Origin: Ustilaginoidea virens
Taxonomy: Eukaryota; Ascomycota; Sordariomycetes; Hypocreales; Clavicipitaceae
NCBI RefSeq assembly: GCF_000687475.1
Contig: NC_057321.1
Location: 558,001 to 622,000, forward strand
DNA length: 64,000 nt
Direction: 5' to 3'
Of the stretch, positions 26,501 through 36,991 are shown one piece after another. The first letter of the stretch is position 1. The number at the start of each line of letters is the position of its first letter. A program made the translations under genes and the position numbers. The notes beneath the pieces are model-generated. The model saw only the letters and a list, made by a program, of their open reading frames with translations. It had not been told where the DNA came from and searched no databases.

Positions 26501-27553
26501 TTATCTAATATTAATACTCTCGTTAGCGAGCAAAAGCATAAATATTACTATTAATCTATATATCCATTAGCTATTAATCCCTACTAACTTAAAATGAATA
26601 GGTTATTTAAACTCCTTATCTACTCAACGAATCTTAAAAACTATAAAAAAGTTTTTCTTTCTAAGATCAACCTTTTTACCACCTATCGGATAATAGCACT
26701 TAGTGCTTACGATCACTTATATCTAGACCTTACTAAATAAATAAAATGAATCTAGAATAAGTGCCTAAGTCTATTTAATAGCATTATATCAGCATTAGAT
26801 CAGAACTTTATTAGTCTTAATAATAATAATATAGAAGTTGAGGAATTAATTAAGGATAAAGGCACAGCAGCAGCAGCACATTATAGTCATATTATAGTTA
26901 TTAGGCGCCAGACACGAGCCAAGCTAGTAGAACAACCACACATAGCTAACTTAAATAGACTATTGCCTATAAGCTCGGGGGAGATAACCATTTATTTCTC
27001 TAGCTTACTTCGTAAAGCTTATGCCACCGACTATAATATAAGAAATATCTATATACTAACTCGAGCTAAAGCCTGCAAATAGTATAATAAGTTCTCTTTT
27101 ACAGACTAGTAAATCTACGCAAATTAATATTATCTATAGAAATAACTACTTACTTAACTACTCCTTAGGGAATACCACCGCTTTATATTCCGTCTAAGTG
27201 ACTTTATTGAGTATAAGGACTAATATATTAGACGGGTTGATAGCATACTCGACTATAAGTGCAATTCTTAATACCGTATCTTCCTTTTATTAACTAAAGT
27301 AAAGATTTCGCGTAAAAAATATCGACTCTTATAAATCCCATTTATTAACCTTACAGATCCTATTATTATCGCTTTTAGTGTAATTAATCCGATAGCTAGG
27401 AAGTATATTATTAAGGATAAGCCTAGCTTTCTAAGAGAAGAATTACGTCCACTCCTTATAACCTAGAGTCCAAAGATACTATAGGGCTATAGGTATAAAT
27501 GGTTTAGAATGAGTAAATACTAGTATTTATATTTCTTAAGCTACTGCTTATAA
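23543..27553 (+). pseudogene. RIP-killed Plavaka/KDZ-like DNA transposase
   Basis: A single frame (codons starting at positions equal to 2 modulo 3) can be followed from about 23543 to 27553, roughly 1,300 codons. It is dense with stops that are TAA or TAG; I counted 21 between 24119 and 25690 and none was TGA (one TGA lies near 26747). Legible motifs match, from memory, large fungal transposases of the Plavaka/KDZ type: FFDLIDLYKTILSS, PTELYHLRS (stop where Trp is expected), NAGYFSPTANKFYRFCYI preceded by two stops where Gln-Gln is usual, DFDITKYRRYYHS, DTAHSEYN and FPPS..RLQSPAYYL. The N-terminus is Asp/Asn-rich. The element cannot make a functional transposase. Family placement is by memory, not by search. 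Confidence 0.65.
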
Positions 27554-27880
27554 TATCTAGGATCGAAAGTAGCTCACTCTTTATTATCGCATTTTGTAAT
27601 ACTTACATATTACTCTCCGAAATAAATATATAATAATAACTAAGTAATTCTGCTTCTTTTTATACTATATTTGTCAGTCTTTAATCTAATGCTTCGCTAA
27701 ATAGGATCGATTAAGCGAGCAGTATACTGTAGAGCTATATATATCCTTCCGACTCTATTTACTCGAAACTGTAATTAGCTTACTAGAAATATAACACTAA
27801 GAGGGACATGATTATACTATACTATATCTAAAATAAGGGATATAAAAGATACTAGCTGGGTGGAAGTAGTATTGGCATTT

Positions 27881-30600
27881 AACACCAAAAATAATGCTCA
27901 ACAGTAACATCGCGATGCCTCAAAAAACACATTAGTAGTACTAGGGCTATATGTACACATATGAATCTATCCGATTTCCATTAAATACATTTTTTGTACT
28001 AGTGAGGGGTAGTGCAGTCGCGGTACAAGCGGGCCCCATGACTGTAATAGCACCATTTGGCACTTATTTGCAACCATTACGATACCAGGTATACACCCTG
28101 CATGTACCCAGATTATACTATTGTGGCATAGTATTACATTTTGGCACCGCACCATCACAATACATGGTCTCAGAACCATTTAAAAACCTGGCCCCGCTAC
28201 AATGGTTACAGCTGGTTACAAGTGGTACCAAGACCCCACCACACTCCACAACTGTCACTTTCTTGGGGCAAGAGTGGTGTCGGGCAATCCGCCAGCTGGT
28301 CAACGCCCGTGTCAGTCGGCGGTCAACCATTGAAAGACGACTCTCGGCACTGTCTGGTACCATCAGCCATCTCCATGAGCTTCGCGAAATCTGGCCGGCC
28401 GCCCAGACTCCTCTGAACATGAGTTGTCTTCTCTCACTCTCTCCCTCTCTTTTAGCGGCATGCGCCAATCCGGTTGTCGCTGCACGTGGACTTTCCAAAG
28501 CAAGACTCCCGCTCGAAATAAAGGATGCCAACCTATTGCACCAATAATCGGCGCGGCCACGCCACGGTCAATGATGACTTGGGACTCCTATCTTCCATGC
28601 GACTCAGCCTTTAGCCGCCGTCCCTATGCCAGCCCGGAAACCACGTCGTCTCGCCGTTCTATTGGATTCTTTTTTGGGAAGGCGAAACAGGATGCAGCTT
28701 TTCTGGGTGGTGAGGGTGGCTCTTCCGCCTTGATCGGTCAACGCGACAAACGTTTCCCGCCGCAACGTGACGTCGGTAGCTGGAGGATCAGCTCTTGTCG
28801 AAAGCACTAAATGAGTGCCCGATCAGGAAGCGAGAAGATTCAGAGAAACCCCTGATCGTCGAGCCCGCCGTGTGTTGAGCGGGTGACTAGGGTAAGTCCT
28901 CGTTAAGCTGTCGGCCTAGCACGAGGCCATGTCGGATGCGACCCAGCGGCTGGCGCGCTCTTGGATTTAACCAGAAAACTAGCGGATGGGATGCGGAGAC
29001 GGATGACTACTTTCAGTTCGAAATGCTCATGGGGTGGCAATGCCAAGCCTTGGCCTTGGGTAGCTGCCAGCCAGCTGCAGAGATTGGGTCGATTAGATCT
29101 GGAGCTTTGCCTCTGAAGATCACTCACTGATTGACGATCGACAGTCTCTCCGCGAGACTTTGGACGCTTCTCGCGATTGGAGACGAGAGACAAGAGGTCG
29201 TTTTGCGTTGGAAATTCCGTTTGTTGAGCGCCAACAAAGCTGACGAGCAGCACCTTGCGAGCGCGAGCATCGAAATCGGGATGCAGACGCAACATTGGAA
29301 ACATCGTCGACGAAAACGAGTGACAGTGGCGCAACCTGCTCACGCCAGGGTGCGCAAGAACAAGACACATGGTACCCCAGACCTGCACTCGAAAAACAAA
29401 GCATGCATAGTAATGCATGCTTCTTTGGCCAAGGCTATAAAAAGCACGAACTACCAGGTAGGTAGGTATTGTCCCCCGTCCCTCGCCACAGGGCCCATAC
29501 CCCCTTCAACCAGACCTTCAAGATGGCAGCCCGAACTTGGAAGGTCGCATTGGTAGCGCCAAATCTCGCTATCGAAGATCCTGAGAATTCGTGTTGTGTC
29601 AATCAGTTCCTTGTCCTGTTGACCTGTCTTGAAAATGCCACCGACTGAGCCATCGAAACTAGGAGAGAAGAGAGGCTGGTCGATCATTCGCGAGCCTGTT
29701 TAAGAAAGCATCCGTCGCAGACTGTCACCTGGCGTCGCCGCAACGGCGGAAGATGGATGAACTGGTGCGTTTCCCGATCAAGGAAAGTTTTTCCAGACTA
29801 GCACAACAGCACTGAAGGCGCTGGGGTGACTGCCAGTGCCCACGGCCAAACGGCTCTCTTGTCTCTTGATCATCAACCGTCTCGGCCTCTGTATGTCGTA
29901 AGCTTTTGATGCTAATTGATCGACAGGCACACATTCCAATACCCTTGTGACGAGTATGCCAAACATGCGAAGCATCTTCCCTGCTGATACCCAGCACTCC
30001 TGCAAGGCGCATGCGAATGGCAACCTGGGCTGTCTCAAACTTAGACCTTCCTTTGCTGTGTTCCCCAGTAAACATTGCTTCCGCCTTCCTTTCCCGTTCA
30101 AGCATACTGAGCCTTTACTCTCCGTCTGGGATCCTTGACCACCCTGTGACTATATCTCATGGCCGCAATCTCGGCGAGAAGCTGCCATTTGGCCGCAACC
30201 CGTACGTATCGTATCGTACGTGTGAGAAACTCTGAGTACAGCTAGCGTCTCGCGAGATAGCAATCGCCAAATACTGATACGGAGCTGATGAGGCGTCAGT
30301 GCCTTGGCCCTCTTGGCTCACCTTCCTGTTCTCAAAATGGCCCTTTTCAGACTCCATTTCAAACTCTCGTGACCCGACCGAGATAGGTAGTTGACGAGCC
30401 AATTTGGGGACGAGTGGCATAGTATCATCGGCGTTGAGCTTCTTTGTCCGGGTCGCACCAAGATTGCATGGTCAGTCGGGCTCCGGTCCTGGATGGACCG
30501 AAATGGAAGCTGTAGAATCACATACTGATGTCGAACAATGGTTCCAAGGCTTCGATGTGTTTTGCAGCTCGTCGAAAAGAAACCTTGGGACCTGCGAACT
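27881..30600. other. Gene-free region right of the AT block
   Basis: Composition returns to normal by about 28.25 kb. A 198-codon open frame at 27951-28547 starts in the AT transition and has no family resemblance, so I do not call it a gene. The rest has only short overlapping frames. It should include the upstream regulatory region of the fungalysin gene. Confidence 0.5.
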
Positions 30601-30607
30601 TATATAA
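30601..30607 (+). promoter_or_regulatory. Candidate TATA box of the fungalysin gene
   Basis: TATATAA lies 137 nt before the fungalysin ATG, with a plausible 5' UTR of about 100 nt containing CT-rich and ACATAA sequence near the start codon. It is the clearest TATA element close to any gene in the window; strong TATA boxes fit highly inducible secreted enzymes. Confidence 0.5.
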
Positions 30608-30743
30608 TGCGGTCGTGATGCGCATCGAGGTTCGAGGTTGTCGGCAAGTAGGCCAGGAAGCGCAAAGGTCAACCCATGAGCTGGTCGAAACACATTCTCA
30701 TTAATTTGAACCTCTGCTTTTCTCGCTGAACATAAACCCCGTA

Positions 30744-32669
30744 ATGAAGGCTGCTGCTCTCCTCAGCCTGACGGGCCTTGCCGCCAACACTTTCGCTCAC
30801 CCCAAGGGACGCCACCCCCATGATGCCTCTCTAGACAAGCGAGGTGTTGACCTGAGCAAGTTCCGCATGCCTGAGCTCTCGGATTACACTGTGTCGACCA
30901 AGGCCAAGTCTCATCCAACTGTCAGCGCTATCAGCAAGAGAGGGGACTATGTTGGTGCTGCCACGCAGCTCGTCAAAACCGTTCTCCCCAACGCCCAATT
31001 CCGCCTCGTCGACGATCACTATGTCGGTGCGGACGGTCTGGCCCACGTCAACTTCAAGCAGACCCTCCATGGCATCGACATCGATAACGCCGACTTCAAC
31101 GTCAATGTCAGCCCTGATGGCACCATCTTCTCCTACGGAAACAGCTTCTTCAAGGACAAGCTGCCAAGAGAGAATCCTCTCAACAAGCGAGCCTTCACCG
31201 ACCCTGCTGCAGCTTTAAAGGACGTCGTCAATATTCTTGGACTTCCCGTTGATGCCAGCAAGGCAAGGGCTGTGGCCCGGCAGGGTCGCGAAACCTACAT
31301 CGTCAAGGGCACCAAAGGCGCTGTTAGCGACCCGGCGGCCAAGCTAGTCTATTTCACCAAGGAGGATTCCTCCCTCAGCTTGACCTGGAGGATTGAGACT
31401 GATATCCTGGACAACTGGCTGTTGACATATATTGATGCCGACGATGGTAAAAAAATCCACGGGGTCGTCGACTATGTTTCTGATGTTGCTGCTCTGCAGG
31501 TCTATCCCTGGACCGTCATGGATCCCACTCAGGGAGATCGCTCCGTGCAGACAGATCCATGGAACATTGTTACCTCCCCCTTTACTTGGTTCAGCGACGG
31601 CTCCAGGAACTATACCACGCTCTGGGGCAACAATGGTGTCGCGCAGACCAACTACGATGGGCACAACAACGTCAATGACTACGCCAACAGCTACCGACCA
31701 ACCTCTGCCAGCTTGAGATTCGAGTACCCTTACTCCACCTCCCAGTCCGAAAAGTCGTCCTACCGGGATGCTTCCATCACCCAGCTATTCTACACTTCCA
31801 ATACCTACCATGACTTGCTGTACACCCTGGGCTTCAACGAGCCTGCGGGCAACTTCCAGACCAACAACAACGGCAGAGGCGGCAGAGGCAACGATTTCGT
31901 GGTCCTCAACACCCAGGACGGCAGTGGCACCAACAATGCCAACTTTGCCACCCCTCCCGACGGATACCGTGCCCGCATGAGAATGTACATGTGGACAAAG
32001 AGCAGCCCCAACCGCGACTGCAGCTTTGAGCCCGACGTGGTCCTGCACGAGTACACCCACGGCCTCTCAACTCGTCTTACAGGCGGGCCCGCCAACTCTG
32101 GCTGCCTGAGCGGTCTCGAATCCGGCGCCATGGGCGAGGGCTGGTCCGACTTCATGGCCATCGCCGTCCTCGCCCGGTCCACCGACACTCGCACCAAGGA
32201 CTTGCCCCTCGGCGCCTGGATCAGCAACAACCCCAAGGGCATCCGGACCTACCTCTACTCCACCAACATGAGCACCAACCCGCTCACGTACGCTGCCGCC
32301 AACCGGCAGAACGAGGTCCACGCCATGGGCGAGATCTGGGCCACCACCCTGTACGAGCTGTTCTGGAACTTGGTCGACAGGCACGGCATCACCGCGGACA
32401 AGTACCCGACCTTGAACAGCAAGGGCGTCCCCACGGACGGCCGCTTCCTCTCCATGAAGATTGTCATGGGTGGCATGGCCGTTCAGCCGTGCAACCCCAA
32501 CATGGTCTCCGCTCGCGACGCGATCCTCGACGCGGACAAGCAGCTCACCGGTGGTGCTAACGAGTGCGCCATCTGGGGAGCCTTTGCCAAGCGTGGCCTC
32601 GGTACTGGTGCCAGGTACAACGGTGGTAGCAACCGCGTGGAAAGCTTCGCGCTCCCCCTTGGCTGCTAA
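30744..32669 (+). CDS. Fungalysin, secreted M36 zinc metalloprotease
   Basis: Extracellular elastinolytic metallopeptidase of family M36, made as a preproenzyme. Intronless, 641 aa, typical length. Residues 1-18 are a signal peptide ([18 protein letters not shown]). Residues about 19-245 form the inhibitory propeptide; the mature enzyme probably begins near residue 247, just before LQVYPW. The zinc site is HEYTH (H435, E436 catalytic, H439) with third ligand E465 in AMGEGWSD. Most homologues have GGMGEGWSD, so A462 is a small variation. Conserved downstream blocks ([16 protein letters not shown] and the C-terminal Cys pair region) are present, so the enzyme looks intact. It stands alone between the gene-free AT region and GPI16. 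Function is broad protein degradation outside the cell. Confidence 0.96.
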   Translation: MKAAALLSLTGLAANTFAHPKGRHPHDASLDKRGVDLSKFRMPELSDYTVSTKAKSHPTVSAISKRGDYVGAATQLVKTVLPNAQFRLVDDHYVGADGLAHVNFKQTLHGIDIDNADFNVNVSPDGTIFSYGNSFFKDKLPRENPLNKRAFTDPAAALKDVVNILGLPVDASKARAVARQGRETYIVKGTKGAVSDPAAKLVYFTKEDSSLSLTWRIETDILDNWLLTYIDADDGKKIHGVVDYVSDVAALQVYPWTVMDPTQGDRSVQTDPWNIVTSPFTWFSDGSRNYTTLWGNNGVAQTNYDGHNNVNDYANSYRPTSASLRFEYPYSTSQSEKSSYRDASITQLFYTSNTYHDLLYTLGFNEPAGNFQTNNNGRGGRGNDFVVLNTQDGSGTNNANFATPPDGYRARMRMYMWTKSSPNRDCSFEPDVVLHEYTHGLSTRLTGGPANSGCLSGLESGAMGEGWSDFMAIAVLARSTDTRTKDLPLGAWISNNPKGIRTYLYSTNMSTNPLTYAAANRQNEVHAMGEIWATTLYELFWNLVDRHGITADKYPTLNSKGVPTDGRFLSMKIVMGGMAVQPCNPNMVSARDAILDADKQLTGGANECAIWGAFAKRGLGTGARYNGGSNRVESFALPLGC

Positions 32670-33198
32670 AACTGGCCTCTGGCTCTACCGCCGCATAATC
32701 GAGACGCCGGGCTGTGCGCTGCCGGGACAGTGCTGGTGGCTCGACTGCGGAACAGCGCGTGGACACGTTGCAGCCATTGGGGTAGTAGGGAGAAAGGTCT
32801 GGAAACGGGGTGACGAGTTGAAGCACGCGGCAGACCAAGTCTGTGGCCGACTGATGAATGAGTGATGACGTTGCAACGTATAAATTGGACAGATGGATTC
32901 GAATTCTTTCATATGTATATATGTTTATATATACATGTATGCATAAACTTGACGACACCCTAGGTATATACTCAATCAAGGTACGTTAGGCAAGGAATCT
33001 CCGATTAAACACATGCAAGTCATGTAATAACCCCAAAGTCTCGTCAAATGGCATTCCATTAATACGCTTTATTATGCCACCTCTATCCGACTATGCATAA
33101 TGAGCCAGGAGAAAAACAGTCCTCGACATTGCACGCCCAGCTCTCTCATGCACCCACACCAAGTACAGAGACTGACCAGAATACGCCTGGACAACTCC
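32670..33198. other. Tail-to-tail intergenic region
   Basis: Between the fungalysin and GPI16 stop codons. An AT-rich stretch with TATATAT and ATGTATG repeats at about 32910-32945 probably belongs to 3' UTR or terminator sequence. No gene seen. Confidence 0.55.
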
Positions 33199-35009
33199 TC
33201 AACTTGCCGTCAACCTCTTGAGCAAGTTCCTCAGCTTCCACTTGGACATGGCGCCTGCACCCTCGTCCACACCGACTATTCGCCGGACCAGGATATTGAA
33301 TAAGCCCCCAAAGGCCAGCGCGATGGCAGTGGATGTGAAAATAATCACATTGTAGGGCATGCTAAAGTCGGGCGTTGGCAGGTACAGGAGCAGATTCGTG
33401 GTTCGGAGGTTCATGACGCGCGGCTCGAGAGTGCGAATGATGGCCGCGGCGACGTCGAAGCCACGGTTCGCGTCGGGCGGGTACTCGGTGTAGCGGAGGA
33501 TGGCCTTTTCAAAGTCGTAGGTGAGGAAGACGGTGCACCGGGCGGGGATTCGCATCTGGAGCTCGAGCTGGGTCCCGCGGGTGCGGTCGAGGGCCGGGCG
33601 GTAGTGGACCTTCTTTATGAGCGACGAGGCGTTGTGGTGCGGAGCGGCGGCGGCGGAGATGCGGGTCGCCAGGGTGTGCAGGTAGACGCGCATGAACCAG
33701 GGGAGGGACTCGAGGTAGACGAATTCCACGTCGTGAGGGTTGGGGTTCGTCAGGATGGCCTGCACGCCGCCGTGTTCTTGGCCGTGGCCAGTGAAGCTCC
33801 TTTCGGCGTACAGCAGCGGCTGCGCGGGCTCGACCAGCTCTCTTGACGCTTCGGAAGCCGTCTTGGCTTCGGATTTGGGAAGCATGAGGGCGAATTCGGT
33901 CTCCTCCGGGAAGGTGTAGCACCGCGATTCGCCGTTGCCGTGCTTGATTTCCGTGGACCCTTCGGATGCGTACACTATGCGGGAGTTGGGGACTTCGAGA
34001 CAGACGGGAGGATGGTCGGAGTTGGCGAGGGGGCAAGTTCCCTTCATGGGGCGGCCAAATATTTGCGCCAGGGTCCAGTCTTGGCCGTTCAGGTGGTCGG
34101 CGGGGAAACAGTGATTTTCGTCGTGGTAGGGCTTGGATTCGTCGCAGACGAGCTCGCTGGCCGGTGGCGGCCGCGGAATGGGGTTGTCTACCAAGATGGT
34201 GAGTAAAGCGCTTGAGCATGGATGATGACGGCGTTGGTCGAGATCTGACCTCTGGGCCGCTTGGACCGCTCGATATCCATGACCATGTCAATCGTTTGCT
34301 CCATCTGCAGCACGCAGTTACCGCCGCCGTCGTCATCGTCGCAAAGAGGCTTGACGTCAATGGCCATGCTCTGAAACGACGAGTCGAATAGCTTGTGTCC
34401 GTCCAGCAGGCTCGCGATACCGGCCTTGCCGTGGCACGGCAGCAACTTCAAGAACGGCGTGAGGTTCTCCGTGCACACCACTTCGTGCGGCAGCACCCCG
34501 TGGAGCAATCTCGTCTTGGCCAGCGCGGCAGGCGAATGATGGCCTTCGGGCTGGAACGACAGAGCCGGCCGAATCGTCCTCGTCTCGTCGATGAAGTTGA
34601 GGCTGGCGCAGAACAGGCCCGACAAGGCGTTTGTCAGCGTCAGCCAGCTGTCGTCGGCCTTCCTGTCCGTCTCGGCGTCCATCCAGGCCCACAGTTCGAC
34701 GCCGGAGGCCCCTTCCTTGGCGCCATCCCACGGCCGCGCGCCCCAGGTCTCGGCGTCCCAGCGGCCCAGCGTGAAGCGCAGGTGCAGCTCGCGGGTGCCG
34801 GCGTACTCGAGGATCTGGCCGAGCGACCGGGGGAACAGCCGGAAATGGCGGGCCTCGAAGTCGGCAATGGACGTGTTTGATTTGAAGTTGAAGCTCGCGA
34901 GGAGCTGGGAGAGCGGCAGCGGCCGCAGGATCAGCTGCTCGTGGTAGTCGGAGGCGAGGGCAAGGCCAGGGGCGAGCGTCGTCAGAACGGCGGCGAGCCA
35001 GGAAACCAT
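33199..35009 (-). CDS. GPI16: GPI transamidase subunit Gpi16 (PIG-T)
   Basis: Structural subunit of the ER-membrane GPI transamidase (with Gpi8, Gaa1, Gpi17, Gab1), which swaps a C-terminal signal for a GPI anchor. Minus-strand exons 34250-35009 and 33199-34187 give 582 aa, near the family's 570-610. The 62-nt intron (34188-34249) joins KRPR to DNPIPRP in phase 1. A signal peptide (MVSWLAAVLTTLAPGLALA) precedes the conserved YHEQLILRPLP and ARHFRLFPRSLGQIL. Cysteines of the lumenal domain (VVCTENLTPFLKLLPC, ELVCDESK) are kept; C-terminal membrane helix at about 533-555 with a short basic cytosolic tail. The upstream open frame (to 35126) lacks homology, so the ATG before the signal peptide was chosen. 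Confidence 0.95.
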
Positions 35010-35564
35010 GACGGTGGTGCGTGTCTGGATGTCCGACCGGCTCCGAGAGGTCGGATGTGGGAAAGAAGGGGGAGCGATGTGGCTTTTTGCGGTGGGAACC
35101 TCGAAGAGTGAGCAGTCATTGGTCATTGGTCGAGTGGCGGAGCGGGCGGGCTGTGGTATCGAACGACATGAACATCACATTGTGCCTCGCGACAAAGTTG
35201 AAGACTCGGCTCCCCGTTTGCAGGCTCACAGACCTGGCGGGCAATTGGCGACGTGGAGCGAGTGATTGTTGGAACTTGGAAGCCTGGGAAGGGGGGGGGG
35301 TGCTTGTTTCAGAGATGCGTGGCTCGGTGGAGAGCTTCCGAGACTCGGTTGGGCGGTGAGGCGTGGCAAAACATCTGAACACCAAGATCCAGCAGTCAAA
35401 CCAAGCAATCAGAGCAAATTATTGACCATTACGAACAACCCCCGGACATCGACAAGACTCTCTTAGCTTCGAGCCTCAAGTTTATATCTCCCGGGCCCTC
35501 TCGCTAACCAGTTCTTACAATCTGCTCCTCTGCGTCATCTCCGTAACAGCTTGTGACTGCTGCC
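35010..35564. promoter_or_regulatory. Divergent promoter region GPI16 / LUC7
   Basis: 555 bp separate the start codons of GPI16 (minus) and LUC7 (plus), so both promoters must share this stretch. No clear TATA box; a run of 10 G lies near 35291 and pyrimidine-rich sequence precedes the LUC7 start. Confidence 0.6.
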
Positions 35565-36472
35565 ATGGCCGCCGAGCAAAGAAAGCTGCTCGAGCAGCTC
35601 ATGGGACACCAGTCCACCTCGCGCGCAGCTCAGCTATCCCTCACCGACCCCAAAGTCTGCCGGTCCTATCTCGTCGGCACGTGTCCTCACGACCTCTTCA
35701 CGAATACGAAGCAAGACCTCGGCCAGTGCCCCAAAGTCCATTCCGAGCCCTTGAAATCCGAATATGACGGCTTATCGGATCGAGAGAAGCAGCGATACGG
35801 GTTCGACTACGACTACATGCGCGATTTGCAAAAGTACATTGAGGATTGCAATCGGCGAATCGACGCGGCGCAAAAGCGGCTCGAGAAGACTCCAGATGAG
35901 ATACGCCAAACCAATGTCCTGGTAAGCTCCCTGACGTTGCTGTCGGATGCCCCCCCCCCCCCCCCCCCCCCTGGAGATGATGACCTTCCGACATGGCTCA
36001 CTAACGCGTCTGCCAGCTGAAAGCCATTTCGAACCTGTCGGCGTCCATAGCAGACGGCCTCCTGGAAGTCGAAGTCCTCGCCTCCATGGCCGAGGTGTCC
36101 CACGCAATCGACGAAAATTTCCGAGTCAAGCAGACCATGCAAAACAAAGCCGACAAGGAGAAGGAGCTCAAGGCGCTCTCAGACACGTCCGGTCCCTCTG
36201 GCCACCAGAAACTGCAGGTGTGCGACGTATGCGGTGCCTACCTTAGTAGGTTGGACAATGACCGCCGCCTAGCGGACCACTTCTACGGAAAGATGCACCT
36301 GGGATACGCATCTATGCGGAAAACATACGAAGCGTTCCCGCGGGAGTTGAAGAGCAGGCAGAGACAGAGCATGGCGGACGATGATATGGGAGGAGGATCT
36401 GGAGGCGCACGAGGGCCAAGGTCAGGTGGCCATAGGAGTGGGAGAAGCGCGAGACACCGCAGCGGGTGGTAA
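35565..36472 (+). CDS. LUC7: U1 snRNP protein Luc7
   Basis: Component of the U1 snRNP that helps select 5' splice sites. Exons 35565-35921 and 36017-36472 (95-nt intron, GTAAGC donor, CTAAC branch site, CCAG acceptor) give 270 aa. First finger: C32, C40, C55, H59 (CCCH type). Second finger: C188, C191, H207, H213 (C2H2 type), with a helical coiled-coil between them. The tail is Gly/Arg/Ser-rich and ends RSARHRSGW at a TAA. A further spliced exon is conceivable, since GTAAAT overlaps the stop and a good acceptor (CGCAG) lies at 36544-36548, but the stop is accepted here. The intron holds an uninterrupted run of 22 C. Divergent from GPI16. Confidence 0.92.
35950..35971 (+). repeat. Poly-C run of 22 in the LUC7 intron
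   Basis: Twenty-two consecutive C residues in a 95-nt intron, about 30 nt upstream of the branch site. Such runs are unstable and hard to sequence, so the exact length may vary. Confidence 0.9.
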
Positions 36473-36991
36473 ATACTCAGACGATGACGGCCGCGGTGCT
36501 GTCGACTGCATCGGCGGCACACCTTGTACTATGTTTCTTTTTCGCGCAGGATTTCGGGAAGCAGCATAGGCATCCGGAGTTGAGGGTTTGGCAACAAGAT
36601 TATGGGACACGGCGTACCCTGTTTTATGAGTGATGGTGGTTCAGAGTACAAAATCGGGTGGGAAGGGTAATGAGTTTGCTTCGTTGGCATTTTTATTTGT
36701 TCATTTTCACTTGCATGCTTGGAGTGTTTTTAGGTGGCAGTAATAGTATCACGGTATGCAAGAGAATGTGGTTATCAAGATGAGGTAAAGAAACATGATA
36801 CGCATACTCTATTGAATAATCTTTTTTATGAATCCGCTCAAAGGCCACGTTTCTTGTTCCCTTCAGATACCTTGATGATCGAAATCCTCTCCGCTCCGCT
36901 TCGTATTCATCCAGGGGAATATCGACAACAGAACGCCCATCAGGTTTTTACTTGTTCCATCTCTTTCCCGAGAACCGCCAGCCTATGGCGG
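36473..36991. other. Tail-to-tail intergenic region
   Basis: Between the LUC7 and RGG-protein stop codons; holds both 3' UTRs and perhaps a terminal LUC7 exon near 36549-36633. AT-rich in its middle. No separate gene seen. Confidence 0.5.

Larger units (their letters stand above)
20641..27880. mobile_element. AT-rich, RIP-mutated transposon block
   Basis: Base composition changes abruptly to very AT-rich with abundant TA dinucleotides and few CA or TG. No frame of 60 codons is open except one shadow at 25413-25649. Manual translation shows two long frames interrupted almost only by TAA and TAG, which is what C-to-T change at CpA does to CAA, CAG and TGG codons. This is the classic footprint of repeat-induced point mutation on a multicopy element. 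The plus-strand frame resembles fungal Plavaka/KDZ-like transposases; the minus-strand frame is unrecognised. Edges are approximate: composition is intermediate at 20341-20640 and 27880-28250. I could not find convincing terminal inverted repeats or a target-site duplication. Confidence 0.8.

Noticed and set aside
20641..27880. Centromere interpretation of the AT block
   Set aside because: Fungal regional AT-rich centromeres are usually much longer; this 7-kb island contains identifiable transposon coding remnants.
27951..28547. 198-codon ORF right of the AT block
   Set aside because: It starts in AT-rich transition DNA, has mixed composition and no family resemblance or introns; treated as chance.
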